The notes beneath the pieces are model-generated. The model ran no database searches. It saw only the letters and a list, made by a program, of their open reading frames with translations, and was not told the origin of the DNA. The translations under genes and the position numbers were made by a program. A stretch of 36,941 bases of DNA from CAZEAC01 sp964510065 (GTDB taxonomy: Bacteria; Bdellovibrionota_C; UBA2361; CAIXSY01): assembly GCA_964510065.1 (NCBI GenBank), contig CAZEAC010000045.1, positions 1 to 36,941 on the forward strand, in the 5' to 3' direction. Position 1 is the first letter of the stretch. The number at the start of each line of letters is the position of its first letter. Shown piece after piece: positions 8,273-17,032 of the stretch.

Positions 8273-8559
8273 TAATTACAGGAAACCGCTTAAGTTATGC
8301 AGCATTTTAACGTATTTGTGCCACAAGATGTAGCCTTTCTTGAATTAAAATGAGTATGGATTTCAGGGGATTAGGGTAGCGTCGGGTAACTACACATTAA
8401 GTGTGGGGAGCCTCTTCCCCATCGCGGTGACCTCTGTGCTTCTGTGGTCTTAATGCATTTTAACCACAGAGAGCACAGAGTTAGGGAAAAACTCATCAAG
8501 ACTACCCCTATTCAATGGGCAAGCACGCGGCGAGGAACTCTTCAGAAAGTTCGAGTCCG
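8273..8559. other. Intergenic gap with a palindromic element
   Basis: 287 bases between the giant GlnD-like gene and the DotM-like gene. It contains one copy of the dispersed palindrome (core 8431-8480) within an outer imperfect inverted repeat (near 8367-8379 and 8502-8513), and a small GGGGAG/CTTCCCC hairpin at about 8405-8420. The promoter of the DotM/DotL pair is expected between about 8273 and 8360; the AT-rich stretch there has no convincing -35/-10 pair. Confidence 0.5.
8431..8480. repeat. Dispersed palindrome, copy 1
   Basis: Left arm CTCTGTGCTTCTGTGGTC (8432-8449) pairs with right arm ACCACAGAGAGCACAGAG (8463-8480), 2 mismatches in 18. Outer sequences ATTAGGGTAG (8370-8379) and CTACCCCTATT (8502-8512) are also roughly inverted, suggesting a unit near 145 bp. 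Confidence 0.8.
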
Positions 8560-11500
8560 CTACTTCGCTCGAAGCGCGTGTCGGTAGTAGTCTGCAAGAA
8601 TCGCCGAGATTTCGTCATCGGAGGCGCTCATTCCAGAATGCACTATTGCATTGGCGCTAGCTGAATCACTTTTCCCGGTAAGCCGCGCCTCCGAACCCCT
8701 GACCCATTTGTTGGGAGTAAATGCCGCGGAGAAAAGTACGGAATCTTTTGGGGCGAGAAATGTTCCCTGGCGAATTAAGGTATTGTAGAAAACCGAGCGA
8801 ACTTTACTCGGGATCGAAAGTTCATCAGCGAGTTTTCGCGCAATAATTGCCAAGCTCTCCAGGGAATCGATAGATAACTCACCGTCCAGCGCGGTGCGCG
8901 GAGATACTTTACCTTCAACGACGAGAGTGGCACTCGAATACTCCGCCCACAGTCCGGCTAATGCCTCAACGCGTAAACGTTGCCCGCTTGTCGGCCGACC
9001 GCGGTTAAGATCGGATCGAATGACCATAGTACATGGCAGGTACGTTCCGCCTTTTACATAAAGTCGCTTAATTCCCAATGCCGAGACAATTTCACATCCG
9101 GCGCGGTATGCAGACCAAATGTCGCGCGGAGGCCACGTCAAATGCTGCGACTGAAATCGATGACCGCGCGCTTCAAGACTCTTGTAAAACTCCTCAAAGT
9201 TCTCGTCGTCAATTCCGATGCTGTCGAATCCGGGCGAGCCGCGATGGCGCTCGAGAACTTCAAACATACGCGACGTAATCCCCGAAATCTCGGCGTGAGT
9301 AGTGATAGCTTTGCTGTCGCTCATGTGCGGGTTAAGTTTGGCGCGGTGATGGTAGATTGCGCCGCCCTGGATGAAGCAAAGCTGCTCTTTCATTTCGTGG
9401 ACATTTTCGTTCGTACTTATATGCGCGAGCCCATTCGCAATAAAATAAGAATAGTTTCCACCGATTCCGCGAAGAATCTTGTGTTTGTCGTCTCGAGTAA
9501 CCCCAGGGAGATTAAAGTTGAAATGTGGTTTTCTCTTGTGTGCACTCACATCACTTCCGGAGTTGTCGTATGTTCCAGAGGGTCTAAAGATTACCCTTCG
9601 CGCCGAGTCAAGAGTCACCTTCTCCTTTCCAAGCGTTAGTGTGGTGCCCTCCATAAGCTCCACTGGCCGTGAAATCTCAATTGCCTCATCCGCACGACCT
9701 GCTTCCTGGGGACTAACCTCGCGAAAAGGCATTCCATGACCTCGCGCCTCTATTTGAAAAATACGGGTGCCTCTTCGTAATTGTCGCATGACATCTTGAT
9801 GACAGGCGCGAAGGTACAGCGTCACAAGTTCGCGAGGAAGCGCCTGTGCCATGTTGGCCGCCGCTCCGCCAAGAGAATCTTTACCGTCTATCCCAGCACG
9901 TTTCATCGTTGCGTCTACCCATCGCTCAAGTGCGAGGTTGCCGGAAGAAAGAGAAAGCTTGCTAGGCGCGTTGCCGCCCCACACACAGCGCGCGAGCGCA
10001 CCAAGAAATTCAATTGGAGAATCTATCGTTGTCGAGATCTTATCACGTGCTTGAAGAATTTCGTCGGTAATTTCCTCGGGGCTCTTTGAGACAATCCGCG
10101 CAATATCGCCTATTGCGGTGTCGAAGAAGCGCTGGGCATCGGCCCCATCGAGGCGAAATGTTCGGTCAATTACCGCGCCGTACATAATAAGTACCGGCTG
10201 CCCGTGTGGTGCAAGGTGACTCTGTACGTCACGAAATCTCTTGGCATGCTCGCCCATCAATTTCAATACCGCACCGGTATGGTGAAGTGGCTGCACATTG
10301 TCAAAAAATTCTGGGCACTCGGTCTTCAGCGTTTGAGTTAACCTTGCGCGTGCCTCGCTTGACTGGCGCCTATAGTGATGTTGGGGGGTGCCAATGGCTC
10401 TCGCAAGTTCGCGCTCCTGGCGAGCAGTTTCAACAATCGCCGCGAGCTGAATGTGCTTGTCGCGGTCAAAGTGCAGCCCGATTTCGTGTATTAATCCGCG
10501 CTTGAGCAGTAGAATCTCGTCGTCCGCGATCTCCCCGCCATCGCTACGGTGCAGCGCAAAGACATTGTTGGCACGGCTTGCTCCTGTCCCCAGTCTTGCC
10601 GCATAAATATTGTAGCCGAGGACCGCAAATACGTCTCCCAGCCGGGTTGCAAGTCCAATCTGGTCCGGAGTGCGAATATGCACGAGAAGGCCGGCAGGGC
10701 CGCTGTCATTTTTGGTAGGTCGCACGGAGATCGAGGGCTTTCGACCTTCTTCGTTAAAATGCTGCGGGTTTGATCCCAATACACGCCGCGCGTCGGCGCG
10801 TGCTGGCTCGGCGAGATCAGGTAGGAGTGCCATCCCCTTCTCAAGGGTAGCAACGAAATTTCTTGCTTCGTAAAGCAGCAATGAGTTGTGGCGCGGACGA
10901 ACTTTAAAGGTGGCGTACGAAATGGTCCGGCCTGCGTTCTCACGAAGCTCACGGTCTGAGTCCTCAAGTGCAAAAATTTGTGATTCAATGATATCGAATT
11001 GAAACCGATGAAAAAATCCGGCGAGTCGCGAAAACTGGCCAGGTTCATCATCGACGACAAACGCGTACTCTAAAGTGCCGTCGATATAATCTACGGTAGG
11101 TCCGGCTTCATCTTTCTCCTGGCGAATACTAAATCTGGTGAGCCCCCCACAGCAGCGCGGACTATTCGTGGGAAGTCTTTGTAGCCGCTTGAGCAGCGCA
11201 ACATGCGCGACACGCTGCGTAGGAGTGAGGGTGGCAAGAATCGTGGGAGGCACACCTCGGATGTAACTCTCGGCATCTTGGCGCGGATCGAATAGCTGAG
11301 TCGGGCTCGAGAAACTAGCCAACTGCTGAAAATTGAGAGTCTTGAGCTGCTCTTCAAGTTCGTAAATTTGTGGGCTCAGATCAGGCGTGTTCGTGCCGTG
11401 AATGAGTCGATCGTGAACCGCTTTGGCAAGTAGACCGATCCACTCGGTTTGTTCCGGGCGCCATTTCTCAGGCGCCGTGGCGGCCTTGTCTGCTACCGAG

Positions 11501-13503
11501 AGATACGCCAACAGCGCTAATCTTCGAGCAGCTTTCTCGTTGCTTAAGGTACCGCCATTGCTAAGCGTTGTAATGACCTCTTTAATAATCTGATCATCGA
11601 CGCCAACTTGATATTGACTGTAATCATACAGAAGCAGATGGTTTTCAACGAGAAAGCTGACCTCTTCGACCTGTTCTTCGCTTAGACCAAGTCGCATCGC
11701 CACGTGAGCAGCGAATTCTGCGCCGTCGCATTGGTGGTTAGAATCGTCCGTGCCGATATGTTTTGCGTCATGCAACATCAGGGCAAGATACAGCGTCGTA
11801 CTATTTTGAATCGGCGCGAGGTGATTTCGAAGATTGAGAAATGGAATGAGACTCGCTTGTTGATCGGAACTTCGTGAGCCTGGAAATAATGCATCGAGGT
11901 AGTCGACTGCAAGCGCGTGATGTTCACCGAGGGTCAGTTCGTGGACACCCCCTTCAACGGCTGAGCACCAGGCATCTCGGCACTCCGGCACAAGCCTCTG
12001 CCACAATCCGCTCCGTACCATAAGTCGAAACAGCGGACCGACTCTGCCCGGCTCTGACAACAGTGCGTGCAGGCGGGTACGAAATTCTACAGTCTGAAAT
12101 GCCTCTTGTGGCAGTTCGGCAATCCTTAGGTGGATCTCATGAAGAAGTTTATAATCTTGTGGGGCTGGAAGATCGGTCACTTTCTTCCGCGAATACTTTG
12201 GATGCGCTTTAGCGAATTCCGCGAGTCCCTTGAGACAACGTCCCGCCGCCCAAGAGGGGTCACGTCGGTGCTGCGTTATATCGTCGTGGATCTCACCGAG
12301 CAGGGCACTTGCCTTTCGCGAGGTAACACCCACGGCGAGCCGCGCACGCGCTTCGACAATATTTCTAAGTTCCGAAATTCCGATTGTTGCCCTGGTAATA
12401 GTGGCGAGAAGCGCACTTTCGCTCGAGCTTCGTTCAGGAATTACGGCGCGACTTTTTGCGAGAAGCTGCGCCGGGAAGTGTTTGGAAACCTCTTTAAGCC
12501 GCTCCCAGTCAAGGCGGCAGATTATCGCGGACGGGTACCTTTTCGTGCCAGCAGGTTTCGGCGTAAAAGTAAGGTGTAACGCGTGTTTAACTGCGAGCAT
12601 TATATCACGCAGATTTTGAAACTCAGCATGCTCTGCCGGGGTTAACAGCGTGCCCGGAACATACTCCTTGGCGGGGGCCGATGTGGTCAGAGTATAAATT
12701 TTCCCAAGCACGCTTATCGCATCAAGCGAGCGCAATCCGCCCGTGCCCTCCTTGCAGTCGAAGCGAATCGCCCCAAGCGAGTCCTGACTTGTACCGACGC
12801 CCACAGAAGCATCAGCATGTCCAGGACCGGAGTCGACTCCCGAAATTACTTTTTCGACAAGCATTGTTTTATGCTGGGCCACCGCAATTCGCAGCGCCCG
12901 TGCGAACTCGCTTTCACAGCTTTCCGAACCGGCAAGAAGTTCGCAAAGTGATCCAACAATTTGTGTTTCACGGCGCGTACAAAATTCACCCATGCTGTCG
13001 AGTGTGACATTGACGAACGAGCACTTAAGGCCGACTCGATCGAGAAGGTCAACAAGCTTTGTGCGAGCAATTTGAACTCGTTCGTCTTTTATCGCCTCGA
13101 AATCGGAGGCAACCATAAAGAGATCCAGGTCCGACAACGAGGACATCTGTTTACGGCCTGTCGCTCCATGGGTAAGTAGCGAAATCTTAAGCTCTTCGAG
13201 AAGGTTGCCAAATACACCATCTACTGCAAGCCGAGTAACTCGAATCATCGCGTCAGTAAACTCGTCGGCAAGAGCGCTGGCGCTTGTCACTCCTTCGGCC
13301 AGCCCGGCTGCCAGCTTCTGAATGTGGAACTCGCGAAAAGCCAGATATGACTTCTCATCGTGGCTAAGGGATGGCTCGGCTATTGTCTTGATTTGCGGGT
13401 CAAACAGTGGCCTAGTCGCGGATGTTTTGGCAGACGATACTACTGCATGGGGTAATCCTGGGGGCCGAGAAACTTGTGGGTTAATTTGTGCGCTGTTTGA
13501 CAT
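8560..13503 (-). CDS. GlnD-like protein fused to an ADP-dependent sugar-kinase-like domain
   Basis: A giant protein of about 1,647 residues (numbers here count from the alternative GTG at 13524; neither start has a clear ribosome site). Residues 118-136 read GATGRKQMSSLSDLDLF, the G-GR-...-SDxD signature of GlnD-type nucleotidyltransferases, and KEGTGGLRSLD (258-268) matches the GlnD KEGPGGLRD block. An HD-type region follows (GEHHALAVDYL; LMLHDAKH at 582-589; VENHLLLYD). Two ACT-like domains lie at about 811-876 and 931-1003. GlnD itself would end here, near 890-1,000 residues. The remaining 580 residues resemble ADP-dependent glucokinase/phosphofructokinase: GGAAANMA (1219-1226), HAEISGITSRM (1410-1420, like HLELAS), and FSAAFTPNKWV then LTGKSDSASA (1615-1624), in place of the usual TVGLGDxISA with the catalytic Asp kept. 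It may couple nitrogen sensing to sugar-kinase activity; no activity is demonstrated. It is transcribed divergently from the helicase gene. Confidence 0.72.
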   Translation of the reverse strand: MSNSAQINPQVSRPPGLPHAVVSSAKTSATRPLFDPQIKTIAEPSLSHDEKSYLAFREFHIQKLAAGLAEGVTSASALADEFTDAMIRVTRLAVDGVFGNLLEELKISLLTHGATGRKQMSSLSDLDLFMVASDFEAIKDERVQIARTKLVDLLDRVGLKCSFVNVTLDSMGEFCTRRETQIVGSLCELLAGSESCESEFARALRIAVAQHKTMLVEKVISGVDSGPGHADASVGVGTSQDSLGAIRFDCKEGTGGLRSLDAISVLGKIYTLTTSAPAKEYVPGTLLTPAEHAEFQNLRDIMLAVKHALHLTFTPKPAGTKRYPSAIICRLDWERLKEVSKHFPAQLLAKSRAVIPERSSSESALLATITRATIGISELRNIVEARARLAVGVTSRKASALLGEIHDDITQHRRDPSWAAGRCLKGLAEFAKAHPKYSRKKVTDLPAPQDYKLLHEIHLRIAELPQEAFQTVEFRTRLHALLSEPGRVGPLFRLMVRSGLWQRLVPECRDAWCSAVEGGVHELTLGEHHALAVDYLDALFPGSRSSDQQASLIPFLNLRNHLAPIQNSTTLYLALMLHDAKHIGTDDSNHQCDGAEFAAHVAMRLGLSEEQVEEVSFLVENHLLLYDYSQYQVGVDDQIIKEVITTLSNGGTLSNEKAARRLALLAYLSVADKAATAPEKWRPEQTEWIGLLAKAVHDRLIHGTNTPDLSPQIYELEEQLKTLNFQQLASFSSPTQLFDPRQDAESYIRGVPPTILATLTPTQRVAHVALLKRLQRLPTNSPRCCGGLTRFSIRQEKDEAGPTVDYIDGTLEYAFVVDDEPGQFSRLAGFFHRFQFDIIESQIFALEDSDRELRENAGRTISYATFKVRPRHNSLLLYEARNFVATLEKGMALLPDLAEPARADARRVLGSNPQHFNEEGRKPSISVRPTKNDSGPAGLLVHIRTPDQIGLATRLGDVFAVLGYNIYAARLGTGASRANNVFALHRSDGGEIADDEILLLKRGLIHEIGLHFDRDKHIQLAAIVETARQERELARAIGTPQHHYRRQSSEARARLTQTLKTECPEFFDNVQPLHHTGAVLKLMGEHAKRFRDVQSHLAPHGQPVLIMYGAVIDRTFRLDGADAQRFFDTAIGDIARIVSKSPEEITDEILQARDKISTTIDSPIEFLGALARCVWGGNAPSKLSLSSGNLALERWVDATMKRAGIDGKDSLGGAAANMAQALPRELVTLYLRACHQDVMRQLRRGTRIFQIEARGHGMPFREVSPQEAGRADEAIEISRPVELMEGTTLTLGKEKVTLDSARRVIFRPSGTYDNSGSDVSAHKRKPHFNFNLPGVTRDDKHKILRGIGGNYSYFIANGLAHISTNENVHEMKEQLCFIQGGAIYHHRAKLNPHMSDSKAITTHAEISGITSRMFEVLERHRGSPGFDSIGIDDENFEEFYKSLEARGHRFQSQHLTWPPRDIWSAYRAGCEIVSALGIKRLYVKGGTYLPCTMVIRSDLNRGRPTSGQRLRVEALAGLWAEYSSATLVVEGKVSPRTALDGELSIDSLESLAIIARKLADELSIPSKVRSVFYNTLIRQGTFLAPKDSVLFSAAFTPNKWVRGSEARLTGKSDSASANAIVHSGMSASDDEISAILADYYRHALRAK

Positions 13504-13586
13504 CGTTGATTGAGCGTTTAGCACAGAGCTGCTAGCGTCGCTACGTTTAGTGTGAAGACTACAAAAGAGAAACGAAAAACTAACTG
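13504..13586. promoter_or_regulatory. Divergent intergenic region, GlnD-like gene / hrpB
   Basis: The 83 bases (62 if the GTG start is used) between two divergent genes must hold both promoters. No clear -35/-10 pair or operator palindrome could be picked out by eye, apart from a short GCTAGCGTCGCTACG-like stretch at about 13531-13546. Confidence 0.35.
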
Positions 13587-16097
13587 ATGGCTAACAATCT
13601 CACTCGAGAAGAGCACTTTCCGATTGATTCGTATATTCCCACGATTCTCGGTAGCTTGGCGAAGTGCTCCAATTTAGTACTCGAAGCTGCACCGGGAGCT
13701 GGAAAGACTACGCGTGTCGCACCGGCCTGCTTGCGTGAGCCATGGTTAGGTGGAAAAAAAATTGTGATGCTTGAGCCGCGCCGACTTGCTGCTCGTGGTG
13801 CTGCGCATTATATCGCCGCGGCATTAGGCGAGAAGCCGGGTCAGACAGTGGGCTTTCGTTCACGTGGAGAGTCAAATGTAGGGCCCGCGACCCGGCTTGA
13901 GATTGTGACAGAAGCGATTCTCACAAGGATGATTCAAAATGACGCCTCGCTTGCCGGCGTTGGACTGGTCATCTTTGATGAATTCCATGAGCGGAGCCTT
14001 CACGCGGACTTAGGGCTCGCATTATGTTTGGAGGTTCAGCAGAGTCTGAGGCCTGATCTTCGGATCGTCGTGATGTCTGCCACTCTTGATTGTTCCTCGG
14101 TCGCAAAGCTCATGGGCGACGCGCCACGAGTTACCTGTCCGGGGCGGGCTTTCCCTGTTGAGACAGAATATCTTCCGGCTCCAAGTGATGAGCGGCAGTA
14201 TGAAAGCCATGTTTGTTCCGCTGTCTTGGATAATTATCGTCGGCGGGAGGGAGATATTTTGGTGTTTCTTCCGGGGCGTGCCGAGATTGTGCGCGTACGC
14301 GCGAGGCTTGAATTGAAGAAACCTCCCGAAATGGTGCTTTGTCCGCTTATGTCTGAGCTTTCTCTCGAGGATCAACTTCGCGCGCTGAGACCGGCCGCAC
14401 GTGGAGCTCGCAAGGTAATTCTTGCGACAAGCATCGCTGAGACAAGTCTTACGGTCCCCGGTGTGCGCACAGTCATCGACTCCGGATTGCAGCGCCTGCC
14501 GCGGTTTGATCCGGCACGCGGAATGTCGCGGCTTGTGACTCAAAAAGTGAGCCGTGCCTCTGCCGACCAGCGCTGTGGGCGCGCCGGCCGCGAAGCTCCT
14601 GGTTACTGTATTCGATTGTGGGATGAGGCAGTACAACGAAGCCTTGCGCCCTTCTCTCCACCGGAGATTTTGGAAAGTGATCTCACGAGCTTTGTTCTCG
14701 AACTTAAGCTTTGGGGAAAAAAAGATTTTGCAGATCTTGCGCTTCTGGAACCGCTACCACAAGCCTCCGTGCAGCAGGCGCTTTCGCTGCTTCGCGCTTT
14801 GCGGGCAATTGATACACAGGATCTTATTACCAAGCATGGTCGCGAGATTGCTAATCTTGGTGTGCATCCGCGTTTAGGCCACATGCTTCTTCGATCACGG
14901 GAGCTCGCACTTGAGGCTGTTGCAGCGGACTGTGCGGCGCTTTTAGAAGAGCGCGATCCCTTACGAGGGAAGGGTGCGGATCTCACATTATACGAGCGTT
15001 GGATTGCGCTGCAGGACTTCCGTAAAGATGGTTCGCGTAAAGATGCGTTCTTGTCCCGAATACTTGCTCAGTCTGAACAGCTGCGGCAAAAATTGCGAGT
15101 TGCGATCGACTCGCGTCCGAGAAATCCTGCAGAAATTGGAATCCTCGTAGCCCTGGCCTATCCGGATAGAATTGCGATGAAGCGCGAAAACGCGGCCCGG
15201 AGTTACCTCCTTTCCAACGGAAGCGGCGCGGAACTGCCCCCGGGCAGCTTGCTCGCGAAGGAAGAATTCCTTGCGATTGCGGATCTACAGGGTCGCGCGC
15301 CTAATGCGAGAATTGTGCTCGCAGAACCGATACAAGCAGAAGACCTCGAGGAGTATTTTGCCGAGCAGTTTGAAGAGCGCCGTGAAGTAGGATGGAACGG
15401 CAAGGAGCAAACGGTCGTATCGAGAGTCCGTCTATGTCTTGGCGCGCTGGTGTTGCGGGAGCGAGCAGCACAGGCGTCCGACGAAGAGTTGGCTCACGCA
15501 ATTCTTGCTGGTATTCGTGAGCGCGGCGCGGCTGCGCTTCCCTGGAGCGAAGCAAGTCGCGAATTCCAGGCGCGCTCCGAGTGGCTTCGATTAAGCGGGT
15601 TTATCGGTGAGGAGTGGCCAGATCTTTCGGATCGGATGATTGAATCGCAGATTGAGCAATTTTTGGCTCCCGTAATTGCGGGGCTCCGTAACGTTAATGA
15701 GATTCAGTCGATCGATCTTCTTCGCGTGCTGCAGGCGCGATTTTCATGGCAGCAGGGCCAGACATTAGAACGTCTTGCTCCCGCGACAATCCAACTTCCA
15801 AGCGGGCATAGCGCGAAGATTTCATATCAACCCCTCAGTGAGCCCAGACTCGCGGTAAGGCTCCAGGAAATGTTTGGGCAGGCCGAGACACCGAAAATTG
15901 CCGGTGGAAAAGTCGGACTTCTTTTGGAGTTACTTTCGCCCGCGCGCCGACCGCTCCAAGTGACAAAAGATCTCTCAAGCTTCTGGGCTAATTCTTATCG
16001 CGAGGTGCGGAAAGAAATGTTAGGGAGATATCCCAAGCATGCTTGGCCCGAGGATCCGCGTTCTGCGTTGCCGCCTCGAAAGCGGCCCAAAAATTAG
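13587..16097 (+). CDS. hrpB: ATP-dependent RNA helicase HrpB
   Basis: An 836-residue DEAH/RHA-type helicase of usual HrpB length. Walker A APGAGKTT (35-42), EPRRLAAR (motif Ia, about 63-70), DEFH box (131-134), SAT (164-166), TSIAETSLTVPGV and the motif VI region DQRCGRAGR are all present and intact, in order. The helicase-associated and HrpB C-terminal domains follow, ending with the typical basic tail (YPKHAWPEDP, then PPRKRPKN). HrpB is a widespread bacterial enzyme whose cellular role remains poorly defined; it is not usually essential. Only a weak ribosome site precedes ATG 13587. An SPFH-domain gene lies about 100 nt downstream on the same strand. Confidence 0.95.
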   Translation: MANNLTREEHFPIDSYIPTILGSLAKCSNLVLEAAPGAGKTTRVAPACLREPWLGGKKIVMLEPRRLAARGAAHYIAAALGEKPGQTVGFRSRGESNVGPATRLEIVTEAILTRMIQNDASLAGVGLVIFDEFHERSLHADLGLALCLEVQQSLRPDLRIVVMSATLDCSSVAKLMGDAPRVTCPGRAFPVETEYLPAPSDERQYESHVCSAVLDNYRRREGDILVFLPGRAEIVRVRARLELKKPPEMVLCPLMSELSLEDQLRALRPAARGARKVILATSIAETSLTVPGVRTVIDSGLQRLPRFDPARGMSRLVTQKVSRASADQRCGRAGREAPGYCIRLWDEAVQRSLAPFSPPEILESDLTSFVLELKLWGKKDFADLALLEPLPQASVQQALSLLRALRAIDTQDLITKHGREIANLGVHPRLGHMLLRSRELALEAVAADCAALLEERDPLRGKGADLTLYERWIALQDFRKDGSRKDAFLSRILAQSEQLRQKLRVAIDSRPRNPAEIGILVALAYPDRIAMKRENAARSYLLSNGSGAELPPGSLLAKEEFLAIADLQGRAPNARIVLAEPIQAEDLEEYFAEQFEERREVGWNGKEQTVVSRVRLCLGALVLRERAAQASDEELAHAILAGIRERGAAALPWSEASREFQARSEWLRLSGFIGEEWPDLSDRMIESQIEQFLAPVIAGLRNVNEIQSIDLLRVLQARFSWQQGQTLERLAPATIQLPSGHSAKISYQPLSEPRLAVRLQEMFGQAETPKIAGGKVGLLLELLSPARRPLQVTKDLSSFWANSYREVRKEMLGRYPKHAWPEDPRSALPPRKRPKN

Positions 16098-16201
16098 CTA
16101 AGAACTAGAGTAAGAGGAAATACAGCAATTTTACTGCTTGTCGGCATTGAGTAAAAGTCATACGGTTAAACGGTCGCAGTCCAGCTTGAAAAAGGAACTC
16201 T

Positions 16202-17023
16202 ATGGCCCCAGCGCTTCCAAGCCCTCAAAGTTATCAAACTCCCTACGGGATTATGTTTGGCGTTCTTTTTGTAGTTTTGCTAGTGGTGATATTTGGGAGC
16301 TACCATATTGTTCCGCCAGGCAACCGAGGTGTTGCTGTTACTCTTGGCAAGGTAGATCCGGTAGAACGAAAAGAGGGGCTCACTTTTAAAATGCCGATGG
16401 TGACTAGTATCGTAAATTTTCCGATCATGCAGCTTAAAGCGGATGGCCGGGCGCAGTGCTTTTCGAGTGATCTGCAGACGATGATGGTTAATTTTACCGT
16501 ATTGTACCGTGTACCCGAAAATAAAGTGACCACGCTCTTTCAGCAGTATCGAGGCGATCCATACCAGACACTGATTGAGCCACGGGTTCAAGAAGGCATG
16601 AAACAGGTCACTGCACTTTTTAGGGCCGAGGACATGGTAAAAAATCGAGAAAAGGTTAAGGCCGAGGTTCGTCTAAACGTTTCGAAAGCGCTAGGCGACC
16701 TTATTACACTTAACGATCTGATAATCACCAACATCGATCTCTCTGATCAGCTGGAGCAGGCAATTGAACAGAAAGTTGTGCGTGAACAAGAAGCATTCGC
16801 CAAGCAGTTTGAACTCGACAAGGAGAAAAAGCAGGCTGAGATAACCATTGTCCGCGCCGAGGCAGAAGCTAAGTCTGTGCATATTAAGGGTGAGGCGCTT
16901 AAGGTTTCACCTGAAGTAATCCAGTTTGAAATCGCGCAGCGCTGGGACGGTAAGGCGCCGCTTGCGGTGTCGGTGCAGCCTGGCGGCGGACACGGCGCGA
17001 ATGTATTGCTACCGCTAAAGTAG
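16202..17023 (+). CDS. SPFH/Band 7 (prohibitin-like) membrane protein
   Basis: 273 residues. A single N-terminal membrane anchor (FGVLFVVLLVVIFGSY) is followed by the start of an SPFH domain (VPPGNRGVAVTLGKV), a beta-rich middle and a long charged helical region (EQKVVREQEAFAKQFELDK...EAEAKSVHIKGEAL) typical of prohibitin coiled coils. The order and length match prohibitin and HflK/C-like proteins that form large membrane-associated rings controlling proteases or lipid domains. The Gly-rich tail (PGGGHGANVLLPLK) is unusual. A good AAGGA lies 5-6 nt before ATG 16202. No protease gene is adjacent, so the partner is not shown. The gene converges on the J-domain giant with only 9 nt between stops, so no independent terminator fits between them. 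Confidence 0.85.
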   Translation: MAPALPSPQSYQTPYGIMFGVLFVVLLVVIFGSYHIVPPGNRGVAVTLGKVDPVERKEGLTFKMPMVTSIVNFPIMQLKADGRAQCFSSDLQTMMVNFTVLYRVPENKVTTLFQQYRGDPYQTLIEPRVQEGMKQVTALFRAEDMVKNREKVKAEVRLNVSKALGDLITLNDLIITNIDLSDQLEQAIEQKVVREQEAFAKQFELDKEKKQAEITIVRAEAEAKSVHIKGEALKVSPEVIQFEIAQRWDGKAPLAVSVQPGGGHGANVLLPLK

Positions 17024-17032
17024 CCTCATCAA

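Noticed and set aside
8980..9639. Plus-strand ORF of 219 codons inside the GlnD-like gene
   Set aside because: Fully antisense to a gene with recognised motifs; composition and lack of any domain mark it as a shadow frame.
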